A stretch of 37,145 bases of DNA from NCBI RefSeq assembly GCF_003122325.1, contig NZ_QFBC01000029.1:1-37145 (forward strand), read 5' to 3'. Below, one piece after another: positions 1-7,515 of this stretch (position 1 is the first letter of the stretch; each line of letters opens with the position of its first letter). A program made the translations under genes and the position numbers. The notes under the pieces were generated by a model. That model made no database searches and was not told the origin of the DNA. It was given only the letters and a program-made list of their open reading frames with translations. The stretch comes from Rhizobium album (GTDB lineage Bacteria > Pseudomonadota > Alphaproteobacteria > Rhizobiales > Rhizobiaceae).

Positions 1-1
1 T

Positions 2-178
2 ATCGGGCCGTCCGTATCCGGTCGACGCGCCTTGCTGCTGTCGGCAGTGGCCGCATCAAAACGTCTTTCCGACCGCATCGCGGTCAGCTTCGAGACCGTT
101 CGCCCTCGCACCTATGCCGATGGCTACCCACTCGACAAATCCACCCGTATCGGCACGCCTGTGCCCAACAGACTTTGA
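2..178 (+). CDS. 3' end of a phage tail protein, probably gpI-like (partial)
   Basis: An open frame enters from the left edge and ends at TGA 176-178, leaving 58 residues that finish in TPVPNRL. The stop lies 10 bases before the next gene's start. The fragment carries no motif I can name. In P2 the gene preceding the tail fibre H is I (a tail-tip/baseplate protein), and the downstream order here follows P2, so gpI is the likely identity by position only. Reading in this frame is uninterrupted and arginine/proline use is like the neighbouring phage genes, so it is probably coding. Confidence 0.55.
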   Translation: MGPSVSGRRALLLSAVAASKRLSDRIAVSFETVRPRTYADGYPLDKSTRIGTPVPNRL

Positions 179-188
179 GGGAGCGAGC

Positions 189-2525
189 ATGCAGCGCAAG
201 GTCAACTTTACCGACAACCAGCAAGTGACGCTGGAAGACTATAACAATCTCGGAAATTTCCCGCGCGAAAGCATGGATAACGTCGTCAAGGATCTCGGCG
301 GCTTTCCGGTCGGGCGCTATTCAGGCTTTGTTGCCGAGCAAACCGGCCAGTCCGTCGTGCGCGTCAGTGTCGGGCGGCTGTTCGCCTCGTCCGGCGCCAT
401 CTTCGGCTTCGATGCCGAGGGCGGCCAGACGCTCGACTTCCTGCAGCACCTGCCGGCCGTCGCCCAGAAGATCGCCACCGTCATTGTCTACGGCAACACG
501 ATCAACACCGATGTCGAGCCCCGGACGCAACTGGTCGACGTCGAGAGCGAGGACACCCAGAGCGCCGAGCTTTCGACCGAGAACCGCCGCCAGGCCTATG
601 TCGATTTCGTTCTTGGCCAGGAAAACGCCACGCCGCAGGCGCCGGCCATTCAGTCGAACTATATTGCCGTCGCCAACGTGCTGCTGACGCCTTCCGGCGT
701 TGCCTCGATCACCCGCATCACTGCCAACGAGGTCACATCGATCTACGGCAACTCCGAACAGATCGCCGACCATACCCGCCGCTTTGCCCAAGTCGGGCCG
801 CAGATCGATACGCTCAAGACCGATATCTCCGGCCTTGCCGCTGCACTGCGCGCCAAGGCCGATTTTGCGATGGTTTCGGCCATGTCCTACGACCTGGCGC
901 GCGTCAAGGAACGTGTCGATCTGCCGGACGATCATGCCGCCTATGGCAGCGATATCTTCTGGACCGACGACGAAAGCGATACGGCTCACCCTGATTATTC
1001 GGCCCGCACCGAACAGGGGCTGCGCTTTCCGTCAGCAGCGGAAGCGGTCGTTGCTCTTGAACTCGACAATCCGATCGAAGACCGCGTCATCGTCAACAAT
1101 GGCATGGCCCTGCCGAAGTTCTCGACCGTCATCAGGCTTTCCGCGAATGGAAAGGACGGCGAATATCCGCTGACCAACACCACCGTGCAGACCGTGCAGC
1201 TGGTGCAGCGCACCGAAGCCCGTACCGTGCGCCGTTACTCCACCACAGAGACGCAGGGCGGCTCGAATGACAGCTGGTGGAAGACGGCCGCCAGCGTCAA
1301 CGGCATGTCCCTGTCGCAGGTCGGCGCGATCTTCAAGCGCAACGGCGAGCTTTACGAGGTCGTGAACTACTACACCAACTACGATCCTCTGTACGCCTAT
1401 TCTTATGCCGCCGGCACCCGACAAGCTTATGAGCGCGTCACGCTTCGGAAGTTCACCGAAGAGACGATGAACGACTATTACACCGACCGTGTCGTCTCGA
1501 CCGAGAACGTGACGGGATCGATCGTCGCGCAGACGATGCTCAATTCGCAGGACGGCTATCTCGTCGGCTTCAACTGGTTCTTCACCCGCAAGGCGTCGGC
1601 CGGCGATGTTCGCTATGTCGTTTGCGAGATGAAGGGCAACGAACCGGATCTCAATGCCGTGCTCGTGTCCAACGTGGTGCCGCCGGCGTCGATCGCCATC
1701 TATCCCGCCAAGACGGAGGTTCGGTTCAAGCCGATCTTCCAGCAAAAAGGCAAGCGTTACGCCGTGGTGCTGATGTCCAACGGTGCTCACTTTGTCGCCA
1801 CGGTCGCCGGCAACAAGCTGGCCCAGGGCAACATCCAGTACATGATCGACGGCAGCTGGATCCAGGGCGATCCGTCTGTCGACATGGCTTTCGAGGCCGT
1901 CTATGCCAGCTTCACCTCGCCGATCGTACAGGTCTCGCTCAAGGCGCTGGAACTTGCCGGCGGTATCGACAGCGTCAAGCTCAATCTCGACGCTCTCATT
2001 CCCGATGGCAGCAAGCTCGATTTTGACGTGCGCGTCGGAGCCAAGTGGGTGCCGCTCGCCGAGGCTGCGGCGCACGTGGCGCTCTTGAGTAACCTGCCGT
2101 CGATCCTGCCGATCCGCGCCAACTTCGTCGGCACCACCGATGTCATGCCGGCGCTGGGTCTCGGCGAGGACCGCACCGAGGTGACGTTATCGCGGCCGGA
2201 CGAAGATCTTTGCCATATCTCCACGGTGCGCACCATGCCGGCGCCCATGGACGAGGCGACAGTCACCCTGCTGGTCGAGAACTGGGACAGTGACGATCAC
2301 GACATCGATGTCGTCTTGCTCACCGGCGGCTCGTACACGACGACAGTCACGCCCTCGGCGCAGATCATCCAGGTGGATCCTGCCCGTGAGAACGCGGTCA
2401 AGGTTGTTGCGAGCTTCACGTTCGGCTCTCCGGTGTCGAGCTTCAAAATCAAAATCACCGGCGAAACCGGCGGCTCGGCGCGGGTCTACCACGTCTCCGA
2501 ACGTGTCGATGTCGAGTTTACCTAA
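189..2525 (+). CDS. Large phage tail/fibre protein (DUF4815-like, uncertain)
   Basis: A 778-residue protein, first of the fibre cassette. I start it at ATG 189 (MQRKVNFTDNQQ) because GAGGGAGCG lies just upstream; the frame is open back to 114, but that would overlap the preceding gene and has no ribosome site. It has no signal peptide or membrane segment. The N-terminal 200 residues (tail-attachment type, with a YxxLGNFPRE stretch) precede a helical register around residues 205-250 and a long beta-rich C-terminal part. It resembles phage proteins placed at the base of fibres, and I suspect the DUF4815 group without being able to confirm it. It probably joins the baseplate to the smaller fibre proteins encoded next. 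Confidence 0.65.
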   Translation: MQRKVNFTDNQQVTLEDYNNLGNFPRESMDNVVKDLGGFPVGRYSGFVAEQTGQSVVRVSVGRLFASSGAIFGFDAEGGQTLDFLQHLPAVAQKIATVIVYGNTINTDVEPRTQLVDVESEDTQSAELSTENRRQAYVDFVLGQENATPQAPAIQSNYIAVANVLLTPSGVASITRITANEVTSIYGNSEQIADHTRRFAQVGPQIDTLKTDISGLAAALRAKADFAMVSAMSYDLARVKERVDLPDDHAAYGSDIFWTDDESDTAHPDYSARTEQGLRFPSAAEAVVALELDNPIEDRVIVNNGMALPKFSTVIRLSANGKDGEYPLTNTTVQTVQLVQRTEARTVRRYSTTETQGGSNDSWWKTAASVNGMSLSQVGAIFKRNGELYEVVNYYTNYDPLYAYSYAAGTRQAYERVTLRKFTEETMNDYYTDRVVSTENVTGSIVAQTMLNSQDGYLVGFNWFFTRKASAGDVRYVVCEMKGNEPDLNAVLVSNVVPPASIAIYPAKTEVRFKPIFQQKGKRYAVVLMSNGAHFVATVAGNKLAQGNIQYMIDGSWIQGDPSVDMAFEAVYASFTSPIVQVSLKALELAGGIDSVKLNLDALIPDGSKLDFDVRVGAKWVPLAEAAAHVALLSNLPSILPIRANFVGTTDVMPALGLGEDRTEVTLSRPDEDLCHISTVRTMPAPMDEATVTLLVENWDSDDHDIDVVLLTGGSYTTTVTPSAQIIQVDPARENAVKVVASFTFGSPVSSFKIKITGETGGSARVYHVSERVDVEFT

Positions 2526-2537
2526 AAGGAGAGCACC

Positions 2538-2732
2538 ATGGCCAAGGCCCCGGCGAAACCCGCTAATCCGTATGACGATCTCGATGACGATGCTCGCTAC
2601 CAGGTCGAGATTGCCGCCCCGTTCAAGGTCGGCCGCGCATGGGTGCGGCCAGGCCAGAAAGCCACCCTGACCGGCCGCATCATCAAGGACAATGCCGATG
2701 GCGTCTCCGCAGTTCAGCCGCTCGATCGCTGA
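2538..2732 (+). CDS. Small phage protein of unknown function in the fibre cassette
   Basis: A 64-residue ORF starting at ATG 2538 behind AAAAGGAGAG, 12 bases after the previous stop. The protein is acidic at the N-terminus (NPYDDLDDDARYQVEI) and then beta-like (FKVGRAWVRPGQKATLTGRII), suggesting one small SH3- or OB-like barrel. Its 3' end overlaps the next gene by 35 bases in another frame. No family is recognised. The strong ribosome site and its place inside a tight tail operon support it as real; a small structural or connector role is a guess. Confidence 0.6.
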   Translation: MAKAPAKPANPYDDLDDDARYQVEIAAPFKVGRAWVRPGQKATLTGRIIKDNADGVSAVQPLDR

Positions 2733-3621
2733 CCAGCTCGGCCTAAAGCCTTCTGGAAAATTCGACTACGAGGCGATCTCCCGCCTGCTGCAGATCCTCG
2801 AAAACCGCTTCAAGCCGCTGGAGCTGGCGTCCCGATCCAGCGAGCAGGTCGCCGAGGATCTGCGCACCTTCGTGCTGGCGCGTGTCAACGACATCCTTCT
2901 GCCGGCTATCCAGAAGGTGTTCACCTTGACCGAGCGCGGCTTTCTGGTCGCGCGGTCTTCGTCGCTTCGCACCCTTGGCGCCGGCAACATTCTGACCTTT
3001 GTCCTCGATGATCCGGTCGAGCGGGAGTTGTTCACGCCGGCGCCATTCACGGCGTTGACCCGCGAAACGACGCCGGATGACTACGGCATCGCCAGGACCA
3101 TTGCCTACGACCGGGACCACGGCGAATACCTTTGCGAGGTTTTGTCCTTCGAAGGTAGCGCCGGGCCGCACGGCGACTGGGTGATCGGCGCGCTGGCGGG
3201 GTCGACGGCAGCAGGGCTGGCAGTGCTCCATCAGTCCGCTGCGGCGCGTGATGCAGCGGTTGCCGCCGCAGGCGCGGCAGTTCCTGCAGCCGCAACGGCG
3301 ACAACCAAGGCGGCGGTTGCCGCCACGAAAGCGGACGAGGCTGCCGCGAGCGCCCAGACTGCCGCCCAGATCGCGGCATATTTCGAGCAGCTGGAAGGCA
3401 TCGATCTTGCCGAGATCGCCACAGTAATCGCCGATGCGCAAGCGGCCTTGGAAGATGTCCAAGATCAGATCGAGGCTTGGCTGTCCGGCGGGGTGCCGGC
3501 GGCATCCGTCACCGAGAGCGCAACCCGTGTGTTCGTGACGCCGGCACAACGGACCGAGATCGGTCAGCTGCGCACGGACCTTACCGCCATGGACGGCAAC
3601 TTTAATGGAGGCACGTTTTGA
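2698..3621 (+). CDS. Phage tail-fibre-like protein with Ala-rich coiled spacer
   Basis: A 307-residue protein. ATG 2698 is preferred over ATG 2692 because AAGGA at 2685-2689 is 8 bases from it. Residues 1-175 form a globular region (PVERELFTPAPFTALTRE). About 178-235 is an alanine/threonine-rich helix-forming spacer (AATATTKAAVAATKADEAAA), typical of trimeric fibre shafts. The last ~60 residues are again globular. It ends NFNGGTF, and the codons for that motif supply the GGAGG ribosome site of the next gene, whose TTG start overlaps this stop. The role is inferred as fibre or fibre-adaptor from context. Confidence 0.65.
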   Translation: MASPQFSRSIADQLGLKPSGKFDYEAISRLLQILENRFKPLELASRSSEQVAEDLRTFVLARVNDILLPAIQKVFTLTERGFLVARSSSLRTLGAGNILTFVLDDPVERELFTPAPFTALTRETTPDDYGIARTIAYDRDHGEYLCEVLSFEGSAGPHGDWVIGALAGSTAAGLAVLHQSAAARDAAVAAAGAAVPAAATATTKAAVAATKADEAAASAQTAAQIAAYFEQLEGIDLAEIATVIADAQAALEDVQDQIEAWLSGGVPAASVTESATRVFVTPAQRTEIGQLRTDLTAMDGNFNGGTF

Positions 3622-4001
3622 GCCGCGCCGCCCTGCCTACAGAAGCGGTCCGCTTCACGCCCGGCTATTCCTGGCGGCTTGATCTCGACATCCGCTTCGA
3701 TGGTGAGCGGCCGGATGACTGGCCGGCCTGGACAATCCGCATGCATATCTGGACGGCCGGGCAAGCCTTCACGTTGACCAACGACGCCGGGGTGACCTTC
3801 GAGGAAATCGCCGGCCTTCCCGGCGGGGCAGCCGTCATTCCTGTCATCGTGATGTCGGTTGCGCAGACTGAGGCGCTGCGCGATGTCACGGCGCCGATCC
3901 AATACCTCATCGACCTCAAGGCGCCCGAAGGCGAGGCCGAAGACTATTTTGCCGGGGCGCTGGCAAAACAACCAGGACCGCCGGCGGAGTTGCTGACATG
4001 A
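3618..4001 (+). CDS. Phage fibre-cassette protein, single beta domain
   Basis: A 127-residue protein starting at TTG 3618, which overlaps the previous stop (TTGA); GGAGG at 3607-3611 is six bases upstream and no better start exists. The sequence alternates hydrophobic and polar residues (YSWRLDLDIRFDG, WTIRMHIWTAGQAFTLT), which looks like one immunoglobulin/jelly-roll type domain similar to N-terminal domains of baseplate upper proteins. There is no signal or membrane segment. It is coupled at both ends, with its stop overlapping the next ATG (ATGA). Specific function is unknown. Confidence 0.6.
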   Translation: MSRAALPTEAVRFTPGYSWRLDLDIRFDGERPDDWPAWTIRMHIWTAGQAFTLTNDAGVTFEEIAGLPGGAAVIPVIVMSVAQTEALRDVTAPIQYLIDLKAPEGEAEDYFAGALAKQPGPPAELLT

Positions 4002-4219
4002 CCAGGATCGCCGTTACCATGCAGTGCCGCAGGGTCACGGCCAGTGCCGAGATCCGCCACGTCGTCACGGCCTACATGCCGCCGCTGCGCGAGGTTGTGG
4101 CGTTGCAGGTGCCGGCGCGGCGCGGGCCACCAGGGCGACAGGGAGATCCAGGCGAGCAAGGTCCGCCGGGCACCCTGCAGAACTCTGGAACAATAATCTT
4201 TAATGGGGGTCATTTCTGA
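3998..4219 (+). CDS. Collagen-like phage mini-protein
   Basis: A 73-residue ORF starting at ATG 3998 in an ATGA overlap with the previous gene and ending in TGATG shared with the next. Residues 1-42 are globular (MTRIAVTMQCRRVTAS). Residues ~43-58 form a short collagen-like Gly-X-Y run (GPPGRQGDPGEQGPPG). The last residues are TIIFNGGHF, the same C-terminal motif as its neighbours. Collagen-like repeats occur in many phage fibre shafts as trimerising triple helices, so a trimeric linker role is reasonable. The very short run makes this a weak trimeriser alone. Confidence 0.6.
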   Translation: MTRIAVTMQCRRVTASAEIRHVVTAYMPPLREVVALQVPARRGPPGRQGDPGEQGPPGTLQNSGTIIFNGGHF

Positions 4220-5226
4220 TGCCGACAGTTGTAATGGATGGCGTGTTTAAGGTCACGCGACGAGCCTCTGGCGGCGCGGCCGGCGCGCCGTCATCGCTCC
4301 TGTCGGGGCAGGTGGCTTACAACGAGACCGACGACACCGTCTATATCGGTTTCGGCGACGATGGCTCCGGCAATGCCACGTCCATTCGCGCCTTCGCGGG
4401 TGCAGGCACGTTTGCGACCAAGGCATATGTGATCGACGCCATGTCGGACGCCGGCGCCGGCGACATGCTCAAGTCCGAGTATGATAGCGACGATAACGGC
4501 AAGGTCGATGCGGCCGACAGTGCCGACCATGTGCCGTGGAGCGGTGTCGACGGCAAACCGGGCAACGCCACCAGCAGTGTGGACGGCTTCATGTCGTCGA
4601 CCGACAAGGGCAAGCTCGACGGTATCGCTTCGAACGCCAATAATTATTCCCATCCCTCCGGTGACGGCAATCTGCATGTCCCGGCGACGGGCACCGGCAA
4701 CAACGGCAAGTTCCTGAAGGCGGGAGCGACGGCCGGTTCCGGCGCATGGGACAATGTCACCAAGGCGGATGTCGGCCTCGGTAACGCCGACAACACGTCG
4801 GACGCCAACAAGCCGATCTCCGACGCCACGCAATCGGCCCTCGATGCCAAGGCGCCGCTGGCATCGCCGACCTTCACCGGCACGCCGTCCGCGCCGACAG
4901 CCTCGGCGGGAAACAGTTCGACGCTGCTTGCCACGACAGCATTCGTTGCAAACGCCATCGCAGCCCTGATCGACGGCGCGCCCGGCGCCCTTGACACACT
5001 CAAGGAGCTTGCCGACGAACTCGGCGACCAGGACGATGCGCTTTCGGCGCTCGTCACCACCGTTGCCGGCAAGCTGGCCAAATCCGCGAACCTTTCCGAT
5101 CTGACCGACGCCGCTGCGGCACGCACCAATCTGGAACTCGGCAGCATGGCGCAACAGTCGTCGAGCAACGTCAGCATTTCCGGCGGCACGATCTCTAATG
5201 TCGTCTTTGACGGGGGCACATTCTGA
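4219..5226 (+). CDS. Phage tail fibre protein with repeat modules
   Basis: A 335-residue protein whose ATG overlaps the previous stop (TGATG). It contains the repeat types typical of long tail fibres: a DKGKLDGIASNANNY block near 135-150, VTKADVGLGNADNTSDANKP near 180-200, and APLASPTFTGTPSAPTA near 210-230 followed by LATTAFV. The fold is expected to be a trimeric beta-helical shaft. It ends NVVFDGGTF, whose GGGGG codons serve as ribosome site for the next gene. This is the clearest fibre-shaft gene of the cassette and corresponds best to part of P2 gpH. Receptor-binding parts may be encoded by the next two genes. Confidence 0.8.
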   Translation: MPTVVMDGVFKVTRRASGGAAGAPSSLLSGQVAYNETDDTVYIGFGDDGSGNATSIRAFAGAGTFATKAYVIDAMSDAGAGDMLKSEYDSDDNGKVDAADSADHVPWSGVDGKPGNATSSVDGFMSSTDKGKLDGIASNANNYSHPSGDGNLHVPATGTGNNGKFLKAGATAGSGAWDNVTKADVGLGNADNTSDANKPISDATQSALDAKAPLASPTFTGTPSAPTASAGNSSTLLATTAFVANAIAALIDGAPGALDTLKELADELGDQDDALSALVTTVAGKLAKSANLSDLTDAAAARTNLELGSMAQQSSSNVSISGGTISNVVFDGGTF

Positions 5227-5741
5227 TGGGTTCTCTTCTTGTCCCCAAAGGCACGCGCACAACGCTCAACACCAGGGTGTCGGCCAATGCGCTCGTCGAA
5301 GGCCGGCTGTATTTTCTGACGGATGACGATCGCCTGGTGGTTGCCACCGGTGTCAACACATTCGTCGAGATGCAGCCCTATGACATCGACACGGCCAAGC
5401 TCGATCTCGCGCAATCATTCTCGGCGGCGCAGCGGGCTGCGCCGGTTGCTCTCACCGACGGCGCAACCATCACGCCAAACTTCGCGCTGTCCAACGAGTT
5501 TACGCTCACCATGGCAGGCAACCGCACCCTGGCGAACCCGACCAATCTGGTGGCCGGGCAGAAGGGGTCGATCATCATCACGCTCTCAGGCGCCAACAGA
5601 ACATTGGCCTTCGGGAGCTACTGGAAGTTCTCCGGCTCGGCTCCTACGCCATCAACGGCAAGCGGCGCCGTCGATGCCATTGATTATCATGTCGTGTCAT
5701 CGACCTTTATTCGCGCCGCTTACACAAAGGCATACAGTTGA
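5226..5741 (+). CDS. Phage tail fibre/tip protein, small
   Basis: A 171-residue protein starting at ATG 5226 in a TGATG overlap. The first ~50 residues (LVPKGTRTTLNTRVSAN, GRLYFLTDDDRLVVATG) resemble the start of many phage tail-tip proteins. Residues 70-170 read as a beta domain (TLTMAGNRTLANPTNLVAGQKG, IIITLSGANRTLAFGSYWKF), a pattern common in surface-exposed phage structural proteins where the data value is a spatial pattern around a glycine-rich core. No enzyme motif is visible. A role as fibre tip or adaptor for the following gene is inferred from its position. Confidence 0.6.
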   Translation: MGSLLVPKGTRTTLNTRVSANALVEGRLYFLTDDDRLVVATGVNTFVEMQPYDIDTAKLDLAQSFSAAQRAAPVALTDGATITPNFALSNEFTLTMAGNRTLANPTNLVAGQKGSIIITLSGANRTLAFGSYWKFSGSAPTPSTASGAVDAIDYHVVSSTFIRAAYTKAYS

Positions 5742-6673
5742 TGTTTCAGTCATCGATGATGATGGGGGGTGGCGGCCCGAACATTGCCGAGTTGTTTGCC
5801 ACAACGCTATACACGGGCACAGGCGCAGGCCGAAACCTTGTGACCGGTATCGACGCCGATCTGCACTGGATCAAGCGGCGTGACGCAGCCGCGAGCCATG
5901 CTCTCTACGACAAGCCTCGCGGCGTGACAAAAGAGCTTGCAACCGACAGCACGAGTGGGGAAACAACCGTCGCCGCCGGCCTTACGGCTTTTCTGAGCAA
6001 TGGCGCCACGCTCGGGACCGATGCTGACATCAACGCTTCCGGCGGCAGCTATGTGCATTGGGGCTTTAAAAAAGCTGCGAGGTTTTTCGACGTCGTTGCG
6101 TACACGGGCAATGGATCGTCGTCCAGATCGATAGCGCATAGCCTTGGTGTCGCGCCCGGATTGCTCATTATAAAGCGCCGCGCCAACAACGCCTGGCTCA
6201 CATATGTGCCTGACGGCATCAACAGGTTCGGCCGTTTTGATACGACAGTCTTCTCGAATACGTCGAATAGCATCGCTGGCGCCGATGCAACGGCATTCCA
6301 GATAACCGGCACAAGTGACGTCAACTTGTCCGGCAATGATTACGTGGCCTACCTCTTCGCGTCCGACGCCGACCCGTCAGGGGTTATCCGTTGCGGTGTT
6401 TACACTGGTAACGGCATGGGAAATCCTGTCAGCCTGGGGTGGCGACCACAGTTCCTTTTGACAAGGCCAACAAGCAGATCCGGTGGATGGCGTATGTACG
6501 ATACGGCCAGAGGATTTAGCTCCTCGGCTCCATTTCTGTACCCGAACCTCAACTTTGCGGAGGACGCATACAATGTCCAAACATCCTCGGTTGGCTTTGT
6601 TGTCAGTAGCACAAACACGGACATGAACGCCTCCGGCGAAGAATACTTCTACATGGCGATAAGGGAGCCGTGA
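5741..6673 (+). CDS. Phage receptor-binding-like tail protein (DUF7483-type repeats)
   Basis: A 310-residue protein starting at ATG 5741, which shares a base with the previous stop (TTGATG). It holds repeated units of the form YTGNG...SIAHSLGVAPGLLIIKRR, followed by an NLSGNDYVAYLFA block (residues ~125-210) and a diverged copy (VYTGNGMGNPVSLGWRPQFLL, then NASGEEYFYMAI) to the end. This arrangement occurs in phage tail proteins that carry the host-recognition tip. GC content dips here relative to the sheath genes, as expected for exchangeable fibre tips. The identification as receptor-binding protein is inferred from family type and position at the end of the fibre cassette. Confidence 0.65.
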   Translation: MFQSSMMMGGGGPNIAELFATTLYTGTGAGRNLVTGIDADLHWIKRRDAAASHALYDKPRGVTKELATDSTSGETTVAAGLTAFLSNGATLGTDADINASGGSYVHWGFKKAARFFDVVAYTGNGSSSRSIAHSLGVAPGLLIIKRRANNAWLTYVPDGINRFGRFDTTVFSNTSNSIAGADATAFQITGTSDVNLSGNDYVAYLFASDADPSGVIRCGVYTGNGMGNPVSLGWRPQFLLTRPTSRSGGWRMYDTARGFSSSAPFLYPNLNFAEDAYNVQTSSVGFVVSSTNTDMNASGEEYFYMAIREP

Positions 6674-6674
6674 C

Positions 6675-7304
6675 ATGACCCTCTACCACGAACAAGAACC
6701 GGATATTTTCGTTGCCTGGCGCGGCCAGCCGATCCCCAAGCTGATCGAGCCGGAAGAAGGTGAGGCTTACGAGGATCTGGTCACGCTTCCGCTCTCCATC
6801 GAGTATTCCTGGAGCGATGACGAGCTTTCGGAAGTGAGCCTTTACCGCCCGGCCCCGGCCGATCCCGTGCCGGGCGGCAAAGTGGTTGCTTCCACCTCGG
6901 TCCAGCGCGTCGATGGCGTCGTCAAATTCGTCGACATGCTTGCCGATGCGCCACCACCGCCTACTGACGACATCAATGCCGAACATGACCGTCGCGCAGC
7001 GACAGGCAGGGTGTTTGCGGTAGCGGGATATGGGGACGTCGCCCTGGAGGGCTCGGCCGGCACACAGATGGTGTTGCTCGCGCTGAAGGATACCGCACGC
7101 GATATGGTGACGGCCGGCTATTCAGCGCCGGTGCTGCTGTTCACCGACCGCGACAATGTCGATCACCATCTGACGCCGGAACAGGTCATCGCGCTTGTCG
7201 ATGCCGGCAAGATCTACATGCAGGCACTCCATGCCGCCAAACGGGCGCTCAAAGCCATGGAGCCGATCCCGGCGGATTATGCTGATGATCAGTGGTGGCC
7301 GTAG
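6675..7304 (+). CDS. DUF4376 tail-fibre assembly-type protein (gpG position)
   Basis: A 209-residue protein starting one base after the previous stop. Residues ~1-95 form an acidic N-terminal domain. From ~105 onward it matches the DUF4376 pattern: a glycine/valine strand region, then LLFTDRDNVDHHLTPEQVIALVDAGKIYMQALHAAKRALKAM, where a D-N-H-LT motif precedes a long helix. Proteins of this sort sit directly after fibre genes in many tailed phages and are treated as fibre-assembly or fibre-associated proteins. In P2 the equivalent position is gpG. It is the last gene before a terminator-like hairpin, so it closes the fibre transcription block. Confidence 0.7.
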   Translation: MTLYHEQEPDIFVAWRGQPIPKLIEPEEGEAYEDLVTLPLSIEYSWSDDELSEVSLYRPAPADPVPGGKVVASTSVQRVDGVVKFVDMLADAPPPPTDDINAEHDRRAATGRVFAVAGYGDVALEGSAGTQMVLLALKDTARDMVTAGYSAPVLLFTDRDNVDHHLTPEQVIALVDAGKIYMQALHAAKRALKAMEPIPADYADDQWWP

Positions 7305-7324
7305 AGGCCTGTGGCCTAAAAAAT

Positions 7325-7350
7325 AGGCGCCCGAAAGCGCCTTTAGTTTG
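7325..7350 (+). terminator. Terminator-like hairpin after the fibre operon
   Basis: AGGCGC at 7325-7330 pairs with GCGCCT at 7337-7342 around a CCGAAA loop, followed by TTTAGTTTG. It lies 21 bases after the DUF4376 stop. The U-run is short, so termination may be partial. Confidence 0.6.
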
Positions 7351-7422
7351 GGCCGCCAAGATGGATCAGAGGCGGGCGCCTTCAGTTACCGTTGGGAGAT
7401 TGCCCCAAGCTTACGCCGCAGA

Positions 7423-7438
7423 GGTGACGCGCGTCACC
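7423..7438. promoter_or_regulatory. Perfect 16-bp palindrome upstream of the sheath gene
   Basis: GGTGACGCGCGTCACC reads identically on both strands. It lies 75 bases before the sheath start, in the ~208-bp gap that separates the fibre block from the sheath block. A dimeric regulator site is the simplest explanation. GTGAC/GTCAC half-sites recur as an inverted pair at 14121-14148 at the other end of this operon. I see no convincing -35/-10 pair nearby. Confidence 0.5.
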
Positions 7439-7468
7439 CCCTGAATTTTCACGCGCGCCCGTAGCTTG

Positions 7469-7515
7469 CCTTCAAACGAGTTTTGAACTCACTTTGAAGG
7501 GCGACGCATGTAATG
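7469..7515 (+). promoter_or_regulatory. Hairpin sequestering the sheath ribosome site, with start-stop codon pair
   Basis: CCTTCAAA (7469-7476) pairs with TTTGAAGG (7493-7500), and inside it GAGTT (7478-7482) pairs with AACTC (7486-7490) around a TTG loop. The right arm contains the GAAGG Shine-Dalgarno sequence of the sheath gene. Directly after it comes ATG TAA (7508-7513), a start codon followed at once by a stop, whose last A is the first base of the sheath ATG (7513). This looks like a translational control element. Confidence 0.55.

Noticed and set aside
114-188. Earlier start at 114 for the large fibre protein
   Set aside because: It overlaps the previous gene and has no ribosome site, whereas ATG 189 has GAGGGAGCG.
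7423-7438. P2 Ogr/delta-type activator site
   Set aside because: The palindrome lacks the TGT-N12-ACA arrangement.
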